Positions 44,194 to 52,612 of a DNA stretch of 64,000 nucleotides are shown one piece after another; within the stretch, counting starts at the first letter, position 1, and each line of letters begins with the position of its first letter. The DNA lies in the NCBI RefSeq assembly GCF_018595685.2, contig NZ_CP092334.1, forward strand, positions 2,942,001-3,006,000. Direction: 5' to 3'. The position numbers and the translations under genes were made by a program. The DNA is from Flavihumibacter rivuli (GTDB lineage: Bacteria > Bacteroidota > Bacteroidia > Chitinophagales > Chitinophagaceae). Under the pieces are notes generated by a model, which worked only from the letters and a program-made list of their open reading frames with translations, did not search any database and was not told where the DNA came from.

Positions 44194-45687
44194 TCAATGA
44201 TTTTTCCACCATTCGTTCTGCGTGAGCAATGGGTCCTGTGGCAGGAGGGTACGCATATCCAATGGCCAGTAGTAGCCCTTCTTGCTGATGCGCTCCGCTG
44301 AATAGGCATCGGGGAAGAGTTCTGCCAGTTTGCCCATCCTGATCATGTCAAAGGCAAGCACGCCTTCTCCGTAGAGTTCGCGGTAACGTTCATCGATCAG
44401 TTCATAATAAAGGGCTTCCCCTGTCAATGCAACCGGCTCCAGTCCTGCCCTTTCCTTCACCTGGTTCAGGTACTGCAGGGCCACACCTTCGTTTCCATTC
44501 TTGAAAGCGGCTTCTGCTTTCAACAAGAGGATATCCGCTAGCCTGATCAATACAAGATTATTGTCTACCACATAAACCGTTGGACGGGATGGATCGAAAT
44601 AGTTCACATTAGCATACTTCACCAGCGCTGGATAACCTGTTTCGATCAAGCCAACAGTTTGATGGAACCTTTTATCTACGGTAGAATCATAGAGGGTGTA
44701 GATACGGTCGCCATTCAACTCCCATGCTTCCCATGGCGCCTTATTGCGTACGATGGGGTCATGAAGGAAGTCGCCAAAGAAATCGGCGGTAGCTTCTTTG
44801 TTGTTGGCATCGAACTTCATGAACAACTCCAGGATGGTCTCATTGGAATTCCCCTGGAAGATGGCGCTGAAGTTTTCGCCTGCCTCGAGTGCATACTGGT
44901 TGGATTGGATCACACTATCACAGTACTTCTCGGCATTGGCATAATCCTGCTTCCAGGCATAAACCTGCGCCAGCAATGCCCAGGCTGCACCCTTATCGGC
45001 ACGGGACTTGTCCAATCCTGTTTCGGCATTGAAGGGCAACAAGGCAGAAGCCTTCTTCAGGTCTTCGATACAGTAATCCAGCACAGCGGCTTCAGGGGAA
45101 CGACCAATAGGTTCCACTTTGGTGGGGTCTTTCAGGGATTCCTTAGTAAGAATGGGATCACCCCAAACCTTATTGATGTAGAAATAGGTGAAGGCGCGAA
45201 GGAAATGTCCCTCTCCCAGCAACCTGTTCTTCTCTTCCCATCCGCCATCGAACTCGTCCACACCAATCCTGGCAGTATTCTCAACGATCAGGTGGGTCTG
45301 GTTAACAATGGTGTAGAACCTGGTCCAGTTGTGTACGGTCTGTTCCAGGTAAGGCGCATAACTGAAACGGAAACGCCGTTGGTAAAGCAGGTCCTGGTAA
45401 TTCCAGAAGGTGCCGGCATCCAGCCAGAACTCATCTGCCGGCAGGTCACCAAAAACGAAATAGCTGCGGTCCTGCTGGAAGGCATTACGGATCTGTCCAT
45501 AAGCACCGCTGATGGCCTTCTCCACGTTCTCGCCACTGGTCCAGAATACCTGGTCATAAGTGGCATCTTCTGGCTCCAGGTTGATATACTTCGTGCAGGA
45601 ACCAAGGCCAAGGCTGGCGATGGCTGCACCAATGAGGAGCAACTTCAACCTTGCCGTTCCAAATATTGTGGGATGATACATTTTCAT
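44194..45687 (-). CDS. SusD/RagB-family nutrient-binding lipoprotein
   Basis: The 497-residue outer-membrane lipoprotein (signal ending LGLGSC) has SusD features: N-terminal EDATYDQVFWTSGENVEKAISGAYGQIRNAF, RFYTIVNQTHLIVENTARIG, TPR-like AWALLAQVYAWKQDYANAEKYCDSVIQ, and C-terminal RLADILLLKAEAAFKNGNEGVALQYLNQVKERAG. It caps the SusC channel and captures substrate. It is 14 bases after susC. Substrate not deducible from sequence; the linked GH109-like gene hints at an amino-sugar glycan. Confidence 0.95.
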   Translation of the reverse strand: MKMYHPTIFGTARLKLLLIGAAIASLGLGSCTKYINLEPEDATYDQVFWTSGENVEKAISGAYGQIRNAFQQDRSYFVFGDLPADEFWLDAGTFWNYQDLLYQRRFRFSYAPYLEQTVHNWTRFYTIVNQTHLIVENTARIGVDEFDGGWEEKNRLLGEGHFLRAFTYFYINKVWGDPILTKESLKDPTKVEPIGRSPEAAVLDYCIEDLKKASALLPFNAETGLDKSRADKGAAWALLAQVYAWKQDYANAEKYCDSVIQSNQYALEAGENFSAIFQGNSNETILELFMKFDANNKEATADFFGDFLHDPIVRNKAPWEAWELNGDRIYTLYDSTVDKRFHQTVGLIETGYPALVKYANVNYFDPSRPTVYVVDNNLVLIRLADILLLKAEAAFKNGNEGVALQYLNQVKERAGLEPVALTGEALYYELIDERYRELYGEGVLAFDMIRMGKLAELFPDAYSAERISKKGYYWPLDMRTLLPQDPLLTQNEWWKNH

Positions 45688-45701
45688 TGTTCAAGTTTTT
45701 G

Positions 45702-48700
45702 TTAGAAGGTCACTTCAAATCCTAAGGTGTACTTGCGGGGCAGTGGATAGGCGGTACCACGGTATTCTCCCTGCGGACTCACCAGTTCTGCATCCGGGAC
45801 ACTCGCCTGCTGGAAAGTGTAGATATTGTCCACGATGCTGTAGATCCTTGCGCCCTGCAGACCAATACGCTTCAATAAAGAAGGGTTGAAGTTGTAGCCC
45901 ATGCTGATATTCCTGATCTTGAAATAACTGCCGTTCTCATTCCACAAAGTGCTGAAGGGAAGGAACTGGTAGTAGTTCGGGCCATAAGGATTCAGGCTGG
46001 GGAAGTCTGCTGAACCGGTCTTGTCCTTGCCCGCCATGGTGGGCACCCAATAGTTGAATTGGGAAAGGTCTGGCAAGCGCTGCGACGCAAAATTGTTGAT
46101 GTCTCCGAAGTTCCACACGTTCTGGAATTGCGAGGACAAATGGTTATTGATGATATCCCTTCCGAAGGTGTAGGTGCAGAGGATACCCAGGGAGAATCCT
46201 TTCCAGGTGAATTCATTGTACAAGCCACCAACCACTTTTGGATTGGGATCACCTGTGGCAACGAGGTCACCTTTCGCTTCACCCTTGTCTTCATCACTCC
46301 ATACATCCCAGTCCTGGTTCACATCGGTCCATATGGGGAATCCGGGCTGTACCGGGTAATAGGTTTTGAAATAGGTGAGGCGTTGGCCGGTCAAGGGATT
46401 CACCGGGATCTCACCCATACGGTTGTACACACCGTTGTACTGCATCTGCGCCCAGGTATAGATCGGCTGGCCTACGGCGAAGATCAGCTCCTGGTTATAG
46501 TTGTAAGAGCTGGAGTAGAAGGTCCTGTTACCATTGGGCAGTGAAGCGATCCTGTTCTTGTTGAAGGACATGTTCAGGTTCGTGGTCCACTGCACCGCAC
46601 TGTTCCTGGGAAGGTTGCGGGTCTGGATCTGCAGGTCAACCCCTTCGTTCAGGATATTCAACGGCGCATTGTAGGTCTGCGAAGTGTAACCAGTATAGAA
46701 TGGGAAGGGCAGGTTCAGGATGGGGTTCAGCGAGTTCCTGCGATAGGCATCAACGGTGATGTTCACCCGATTATTAAACATGAATAGGTCGAAGCCAATG
46801 TTCAACTGGTTCGATTTGTTCCAGGTAAGGTTGGGCAGTGTCAATGGCTTATTGAAGGAAGGAGTCGCCATCACAATACCGTTATAGGTTCCCTGGTTTA
46901 CATTCCATACGTTGAAAGGCGCATAGAAATCCTCCGGCATGGTCCCGGACAGACCATAGCTTCCCCTGATCTTGAAGAGATCGATCCAGTTGAAGCGCTC
47001 CATGAACTTTTCCTCCGACAGGATATAGGCTGCCGATACGGAGGGGAAATAACCCCATTTGGAATCCTGGCCGAATCGGGAAGAAGCATCTGCCCTCCAG
47101 GAGGCGTTCAGGATATACTTCTGCTTGTAGTCATAGGACAACTGGCCCATGAAAGAAAGCAACCCTGATTGCTGTGCATAGGAATAACCATATAGGTCAC
47201 GTTGGGGCACACCCGAAACCACCTGGATGTTCTCATCGGGTACATTGAACCCTTCGAGGCTGCTACCCTGCTTGTCATCCAGCTGGAAACTCTGTGTCAA
47301 TACCACCCCAAAATTATGGCCCTTGCCCAGGGTCTTGCTTCCGGTGAGCACGTTGGCCAGGTAGTACTGGAAATAATTGTTCTGGAAGGAAGCGGCATAG
47401 GACCTGCCATCGGGCGTGATCTCCTTGGGCTGGAACCTGTTCCTGCGATCGGCAGTGGAACTGAGTGATCCCTGGAAAGAGTACTGCAATCCCCTTACGA
47501 TATCGTAATTGGCCTGTACATAGGCGGTAAAGGCATCAGATTGGTTCTTGTCCTTCTGCTTGTCATAACCGCCATAATAGAATGCCTTATCCTCATCGGT
47601 AAGGGCATAGAAGGATGCCGGCATGGTAGCGGCATTGATGGGAACGATATCATTCCTTCCCCTTCCCAGTCCGCGCTTGCGGTCGAGGCGCGTAGCAGAA
47701 AGGTTCAGGTTGATGTTGAATTTCTTGCTCACCCTGAAATCGAAATTTCCCCTGATCGAAAAACGCTTGAAGCCGGTCTGGCGGATGATCCCTTCTTCAT
47801 CATAATAGTTGATGCCGAGGCGATAGTTTACAGTCTCATTTCCCGCCGACACACTCATATCGGCATTGTTCACCTTACCATCCTGGTAAAAGAGATCCTG
47901 CCAGTCGGTGGCATTATTGAAGGCCGGGTTCAAACTATCAGACAATACCTGGGGAATATTGGCGAGGTTCTGGTAAGTACCATAATCCCGCATCAGTCCC
48001 AGCTTCTGCCAGCGTTCTTCAGCACCTGCTACCGTCCGCATCAGTTCAGGCTTCTTGGTCAGGCCGGTGTAGAAAGAAAATCGCAGCTGTGGCTTACCGG
48101 TACGGCCGCGCTTGGTCTTGATTACGATCACGCCATTGGCGCCCCTTGATCCCCATACGGCAGTAGCGGCAGCATCCTTCTGCACCACAATACTTTCAAT
48201 ATCGTTGATGTTAATGCCTGCCAGGTAGTTCGTACCCGTGCTGGAAGTGCTCTCCAGGTCAGTAACGGAAATGGGAATTCCATCAATTACATAGAGTGGC
48301 GTACTCAGCGTCCTCGCATCATCCAATCCACCGTTCAGGTCGGTCACAATGGTGGAGTTACCGCGCACGGTAAAGGTGTTGCGCACACCGGGTTCGCCGG
48401 AAAAATTCTGGATGTTCACACCGGAAACCTTTCCCTGCAGGAGCTGCTCGAAACTTGGTGCAGGCATGTTCTCAATGGATTTGCCTGATACCACCTGCAC
48501 GGAACTCGTGGTCTTCTTGAGTGATTGTTTCTGGTAACCTACCACCACCACATCATTCAATTGGCGGCCTCCTTTCTCGATCAGTCGCACACTGATACTC
48601 TGCTGTGTTTCACCAACAGTAATGACCTGCGGTTCATACTCGACAAAGGAAATGGTAAGGACCTGTTTGCCTCCCGGCAGGGACAATTGAAAACGTCCCG

Positions 48701-48890
48701 AAGCATCGGTAAGGGTGGAAGCCGATCCTCCTTTGAGGGAGATGGTTGCCCCTTCCAATGGTTGACCGTTCTTTTGCTCCAGTACTATTCCTGTTACCAC
48801 ACGGTCCTGTGCCAGGAGTGTACTGACAGGAAAGAGCAGCAGCAGCAGAAGGCCGATGAACATCAATGATGGCGATCTACGCATAAGCAT
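45702..48890 (-). CDS. SusC/RagA-family TonB-linked outer-membrane transporter
   Basis: The product has 1062 residues from the ATG at 48890 (MLMRRSPSLMF, then a signal peptide ending STLLAQ); an upstream extension to 48935 is rejected. Domains in order are a carboxypeptidase-regulatory-like domain (GTVLEQ-type VVTGIVLEQKNGQPLEGATI), the plug (VVVVGYQKQSLKKTTSSVQVVSG, LLQGKVSGVNIQNFSGEPG), and a C-terminal barrel ending in aromatic YTLGFEVTF. It imports the oligomer bound by SusD with TonB energy. It has no N-terminal sigma/anti-sigma extension, so a LacI regulator is the likely control. CAAACGTTTG boxes lie about 105-130 bases upstream. Confidence 0.95.
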   Translation of the reverse strand: MLMRRSPSLMFIGLLLLLLFPVSTLLAQDRVVTGIVLEQKNGQPLEGATISLKGGSASTLTDASGRFQLSLPGGKQVLTISFVEYEPQVITVGETQQSISVRLIEKGGRQLNDVVVVGYQKQSLKKTTSSVQVVSGKSIENMPAPSFEQLLQGKVSGVNIQNFSGEPGVRNTFTVRGNSTIVTDLNGGLDDARTLSTPLYVIDGIPISVTDLESTSSTGTNYLAGININDIESIVVQKDAAATAVWGSRGANGVIVIKTKRGRTGKPQLRFSFYTGLTKKPELMRTVAGAEERWQKLGLMRDYGTYQNLANIPQVLSDSLNPAFNNATDWQDLFYQDGKVNNADMSVSAGNETVNYRLGINYYDEEGIIRQTGFKRFSIRGNFDFRVSKKFNINLNLSATRLDRKRGLGRGRNDIVPINAATMPASFYALTDEDKAFYYGGYDKQKDKNQSDAFTAYVQANYDIVRGLQYSFQGSLSSTADRRNRFQPKEITPDGRSYAASFQNNYFQYYLANVLTGSKTLGKGHNFGVVLTQSFQLDDKQGSSLEGFNVPDENIQVVSGVPQRDLYGYSYAQQSGLLSFMGQLSYDYKQKYILNASWRADASSRFGQDSKWGYFPSVSAAYILSEEKFMERFNWIDLFKIRGSYGLSGTMPEDFYAPFNVWNVNQGTYNGIVMATPSFNKPLTLPNLTWNKSNQLNIGFDLFMFNNRVNITVDAYRRNSLNPILNLPFPFYTGYTSQTYNAPLNILNEGVDLQIQTRNLPRNSAVQWTTNLNMSFNKNRIASLPNGNRTFYSSSYNYNQELIFAVGQPIYTWAQMQYNGVYNRMGEIPVNPLTGQRLTYFKTYYPVQPGFPIWTDVNQDWDVWSDEDKGEAKGDLVATGDPNPKVVGGLYNEFTWKGFSLGILCTYTFGRDIINNHLSSQFQNVWNFGDINNFASQRLPDLSQFNYWVPTMAGKDKTGSADFPSLNPYGPNYYQFLPFSTLWNENGSYFKIRNISMGYNFNPSLLKRIGLQGARIYSIVDNIYTFQQASVPDAELVSPQGEYRGTAYPLPRKYTLGFEVTF

Positions 48891-48992
48891 GTTGTTAGGT
48901 TTGGTTTTTGATTCTTGAACTGAAATAAAAATCAAGATTTTTTAACACAATAACTAGCGTAGAAACCGCTCCAGAACTGAAACACAGCTATG

Positions 48993-49023
48993 CAAACGTT
49001 TGATATTTCAAGTCAAACGTTTG
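48993..49023. promoter_or_regulatory. Tandem LacI-type operator boxes between susC and lacI-like gene
   Basis: Two identical perfect palindromes CAAACGTTTG (48993-49002 and 49014-49023) are 21 bases apart, two helical turns. The CG-centred form suits LacI/GalR proteins. A third copy is at 52029. They are upstream of susC and of the divergent regulator. Confidence 0.8.
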
Positions 49024-49211
49024 CGCAATTTTTTCAATATCTCGACATTGAAAGCAGAAATGTGGTGTTTAGGTTCGAAGCATTTTTGGTGATGGGAAAA
49101 TTGTTCTTAAGTCTTCCTTTTATGAACAACAGAAATGTGTTTAACCAATGGAAAAATTCAATGGTGAATGATACAGGTCAATGGTGAAAAAATGAAGCTG
49201 GTCAATAATAT

Positions 49212-49221
49212 CAATCGATTG
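49212..49221. promoter_or_regulatory. Diverged operator-like palindrome near lacI-like gene
   Basis: CAATCGATTG is followed by GCGCAATTTTT, and the box at 49014 is followed by the same GCGCAATTTTT. The shared flank suggests a duplicated, diverged operator that could serve autoregulation. Confidence 0.45.
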
Positions 49222-49387
49222 CGCAATTTTTAACAGCAGTAAAAACGGTAATTATGCGATATTAACAGGGTGATATCGGGTAGTTGTTCTATATAACTTG
49301 CTATCCCTATTATTTATACCATAAGTATTTTGAAAGGAAACTACGGTCCTTGAAAACCTTAAAGGAAGAAAGGTAAATGGTTGATCT

Positions 49388-50410
49388 ATGTCGTTAAAGA
49401 AGTTACCTACCATAAAGGAAATAGCACAGCAGTTGAACATATCCGTTTCCACTGTATCAAGGGCATTGCATGACCATCCCAGCATAGGGCTGCGGACAAA
49501 AATGAGGGTGCGCAAACTGGCAGAGGACCTGGGTTATGAGCCCAACCAGACCGCTATATTCTTCAAGCAAAGGAAGACATTTACCATAGGGGTGATCCTG
49601 CCTTACCTAATTGAGGACTTTTTTGCGGGAGCCATTAGCGGTATTGAGGAAGTGGCCAATGCACACAAATACAATGTACTCATTGGTCAGTCGCACGATG
49701 ATGTGGAACGCGAAAAGGCCATCCTGACCGCATTCAAGAACCAGCGCGTGGATGGCATCATCGTTTCCCTTTCCAAGCACACCAAGAACCTCGATCATTT
49801 CAGGGCCATGGAGAAATACCAGATTCCTGTGGTTTTCTTTGACAGGGTTCCAGCTTCCAATGAATTCGATAAGGTGGCTTTCGATATGCCCGATGGCACT
49901 TTCCATGCCATCTCCTACCTGATGGAAAAAGGGCATCGCCGGATCGGTATCATCAATGGCCCGGAAGAAATGAAATCCTCCAAGGAACGGACGGATACCT
50001 ATATGAAGGTGCATGAGAAAAAGCGCCTGAAGATCGACCTAACCCTGGTAGCCTATTGCGACCTTACCAGGGAAGGAACATGGAAGGCGATGGAATCGCT
50101 GATGAGCCTGAGGCAGCCCCCGACTGCGATCCTGGCCATCAATGATTATGTAGCCCTGGATGCGATCCAATATGCCAAGGCCAACAAACGAAAGAACAAT
50201 AAGGACATCTTCTTTGTCAGTTATGCCAACTTACCCATCACCCGATACCTCGATAACCCGCCAATGGCGTCAATCGAACAATATCCGCAAAAGCAGGGAG
50301 CGAAAGCTGCCGAATTACTGCTCCATCGATTGAATGCAGGCGAAGAAGAACAACTGCCATTCCAAAACATTCTTATCCAGGGGGAATTGGTCATCCATAA
50401 AAAGACATAA
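49388..50410 (+). CDS. LacI/GalR-family transcriptional regulator
   Basis: The 340-residue protein has the LacI HTH at its N-terminus (PTIKEIAQQLNISVSTVSRALHDHPSIGLRTKMRVRKLAEDLGYEPN) and a periplasmic-binding-protein-like sensor (about 60-335; GVILPYLIEDFFAGAISGIEEVA and GIIVSLSKH). LacI proteins bind CG-centred palindromes and respond to a sugar. The gene is divergent from the SusC/SusD operon with two boxes in between, so it most likely controls that operon and the GH109-like gene. Inducer unknown. A strong terminator follows. Confidence 0.94.
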   Translation: MSLKKLPTIKEIAQQLNISVSTVSRALHDHPSIGLRTKMRVRKLAEDLGYEPNQTAIFFKQRKTFTIGVILPYLIEDFFAGAISGIEEVANAHKYNVLIGQSHDDVEREKAILTAFKNQRVDGIIVSLSKHTKNLDHFRAMEKYQIPVVFFDRVPASNEFDKVAFDMPDGTFHAISYLMEKGHRRIGIINGPEEMKSSKERTDTYMKVHEKKRLKIDLTLVAYCDLTREGTWKAMESLMSLRQPPTAILAINDYVALDAIQYAKANKRKNNKDIFFVSYANLPITRYLDNPPMASIEQYPQKQGAKAAELLLHRLNAGEEEQLPFQNILIQGELVIHKKT

Positions 50411-50411
50411 G

Positions 50412-50440
50412 AAAAGGCGCCTCTTTCGGGGCGCCTTTTT
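50412..50440 (+). terminator. Rho-independent terminator of LacI-type gene
   Basis: AAAAGGCGCC and GGCGCCTTTTT arms around TCTTTCGG begin 2 bases after the stop codon. The T tract is clear. Confidence 0.92.
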
Positions 50441-50540
50441 CGTTAGCCTTAACCATTTAGATCCTGTCTTTCGTAACTGTTCCGCTTTTACTATTTCCTT
50501 TCTATTGATTACTGGTCTATTAAACGCAGGCCCTTTCCTT

Positions 50541-51899
50541 TTAGTATTCGTCGGTGATCGCAAATTCATTTTTCCTGTACATCCACTGTCCACCTGTGAA
50601 ATCAGGGAACTCTACCGTTTCATTCCCCAATTCAACGCTCTGTTCACTCAGCGGGGTGATGGCACTCCATGCAGCTGCATCATACACATCCATCGGCGTA
50701 GGCTTGTTGCGCTTGATGGATTCAATGAATGCATGCAGTACAAAGAAGTCCATGCCACCATGACCGGCATTCTCCGTACCCTTGCCCCAACGCTTCCACA
50801 GCGGGTGGTCATATTTGTCGAGATAAGCTTTCGCTTCTTCCCAAACATGTGCTTTAGGGCTTACGCCTTCCAGGTAGATCGACCTGTTCAGGTCCATCCA
50901 GATACCATTGGTTCCCTGCACCCGGAAGCCCAGTGAATAAGGCCTTGGCAGGTTGGTATCGTGTTGCAGCAGGATGGTCTCCCCATTGGCACACCTGATC
51001 TGCGTCGTTACCACATCACCCAGTTTGAACTCCACCTTGGTATTGGGATGATTGGCACCGCCAATCTTGGTCACATACTCATGCAAACCCCTTGCTTTTG
51101 ACGCAAAACAGTTCAGGGATACGAAGCGGTTACCATAATTGATGTTCAGCATTTCCGCCACGGGCCCGATGCCATGCGTCGGGTATAGGTCACCGTTACG
51201 ATGAACCGAATGGTTGGTCCGCCAGGCGGCTTCCGAGAAACCCTTCTCACCAAACTCTGCCCCGCCACCATAAGCATTCTTGCCATCATTGAACTTCACC
51301 GCACGGAGATCGTGCTGGTAGCCGCCCTGCAGATGGATCAATTCCCCGAACATTCCCTGGCGTACCATATTGAGGATAGCCAAAACATCACGACGGTAAC
51401 AAACATTCTCCAGCATCATCACATTGCCCCTGGTTCGTTCAGCAGCTTTCACTACATCCCAATGGTCCTGCAGGGTGATACCCAGCATCACTTCCGATCC
51501 CACATACCTGATACCAGCATTGAGCGAATCGATGATCATGGGGGCATGCCATTCCCATGGCGTGGAAATGATCACCCCATCCAGCTTTTCCTTGGCCAGC
51601 ATCTCCCGATAGGCATAAGGACTTCCCGTATACACTTTGGGCCACTTCTTACCTTGGCCTTCAACGATCTTCCTGCTGGATTCCAGCATCCGGTTATCGA
51701 TATCGCAAATGGCCACCAGTTCAACATCCGTGCGGCGGATGGCATTGTCAAGGTGATTCTGGCCGCGGAGTCCTACACCAATAAAACCCAGTTTCACCTT
51801 TGCATCGGCGGGCTTATTGGCCAGGATATTCACGGAGGGAGCGATGGCCAGGCCTGAACCGGCCAGGGCTACATTGCGAACGAAATTTCTTCTTTTCAT
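50541..51899 (-). CDS. Gfo/Idh/MocA oxidoreductase, GH109-like (alpha-N-acetylgalactosaminidase family)
   Basis: The 452-residue protein has a twin-arginine signal (MKRRNFVRNVALAG). An NAD-binding fold follows, with GFIGVGLRGQNHLD, VAICDID and STPWEWHAPMI. The remainder carries GELIHLQGGYQHDLRAV and WRTNHSVHRNGDLYPTHGIGP, which I associate with glycoside hydrolase family 109, enzymes that use tightly bound NAD to cleave alpha-GalNAc. Other GH109-like proteins act on other sugars. Its promoter region (52029) has the same CAAACGTTTG box as the Sus operon. Exported, presumably folded with NAD. Family is strong; substrate is inferred. Confidence 0.88.
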   Translation of the reverse strand: MKRRNFVRNVALAGSGLAIAPSVNILANKPADAKVKLGFIGVGLRGQNHLDNAIRRTDVELVAICDIDNRMLESSRKIVEGQGKKWPKVYTGSPYAYREMLAKEKLDGVIISTPWEWHAPMIIDSLNAGIRYVGSEVMLGITLQDHWDVVKAAERTRGNVMMLENVCYRRDVLAILNMVRQGMFGELIHLQGGYQHDLRAVKFNDGKNAYGGGAEFGEKGFSEAAWRTNHSVHRNGDLYPTHGIGPVAEMLNINYGNRFVSLNCFASKARGLHEYVTKIGGANHPNTKVEFKLGDVVTTQIRCANGETILLQHDTNLPRPYSLGFRVQGTNGIWMDLNRSIYLEGVSPKAHVWEEAKAYLDKYDHPLWKRWGKGTENAGHGGMDFFVLHAFIESIKRNKPTPMDVYDAAAWSAITPLSEQSVELGNETVEFPDFTGGQWMYRKNEFAITDEY

Positions 51900-52028
51900 T
51901 GTCAGTGTTTTTATTCAGGAGCCTTATTTATGCGATTGGGATCCGGGGCGGATGTCCTTTCCCGATCCCGCATCCTGTTGGAAGATGCCTGGTCAAACTT
52001 AATCTTTCCCTGCCAGCATTGGCGCATG

Positions 52029-52038
52029 CAAACGTTTG
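52029..52038. promoter_or_regulatory. LacI-type operator box upstream of GH109-like gene
   Basis: CAAACGTTTG, identical to the two boxes at 48993 and 49014, lies 130 bases upstream of the GH109-like start and 8 bases past the stop of the AhpD-like gene. Confidence 0.75.
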
Positions 52039-52045
52039 AGGAAAA

Positions 52046-52399
52046 TCAGGATCCTGCAGTGGCACAAAGTTCTTCCCAATATTCCGCTGCCCTGCGTGTA
52101 TGCGGAATCACGATGGTACCACCAACGATATTGGCCACCGCAAAAATCTCGTACATCTGTTCGGTAGTCACGCCCAGCTCATGGCTTTTACCAAGATGAT
52201 ACTTGATGCAATCATCACAACGCAATACCATGCTGGCCACCAGGCCGAGCATCTCCTTGGTCTTCTTGTCGAGGGCGCCATCATCATAGGTATTGGTGTC
52301 CAGGTTCCATAGGCGCTTCATCACCAGGTTATTCTTGCTCAGGATCACTTCGTTCATCCTGGCACGGTAGTCATTGAATTCTTCTATCAGTTTACTCAT
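52046..52399 (-). CDS. Carboxymuconolactone decarboxylase/AhpD-like protein
   Basis: The product has 117 residues from the ATG at 52399 (MSKLIEEFNDYRARMNE); the longer frame to 52483 is rejected because it would overlap the upstream region of the opposite gene. The redox pair CxxC with following His is in RCDDCIKYHLGKSHELG. AhpD-like proteins are peroxide or disulfide reductants. It is divergent from the S9 peptidase gene and has no obvious partner. Confidence 0.9.
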   Translation of the reverse strand: MSKLIEEFNDYRARMNEVILSKNNLVMKRLWNLDTNTYDDGALDKKTKEMLGLVASMVLRCDDCIKYHLGKSHELGVTTEQMYEIFAVANIVGGTIVIPHTRRAAEYWEELCATAGS

Positions 52400-52612
52400 G
52401 TCAATAATGTTTATGGCCAAAAGTAAAGAACCCCTATTAATTGGGACCAGTTGGAAGATCTTCCAATGTTCTGGGGGAAGCATTTGTTGAACATTTTATG
52501 GATTCCCGGGAGCTTGCAACAACTCCTCATTCATCCGGTACCAGGCCGAATAATAATTGCCAGGGGGCATAACGGGTCGATAATCCGTAAATTCGGAGAC
52601 CAAAACATTGCT

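Noticed and set aside
44659..45705. 348-residue plus-strand frame
   Set aside because: It is antisense to the SusD gene, and its sequence shows no recognisable domain.
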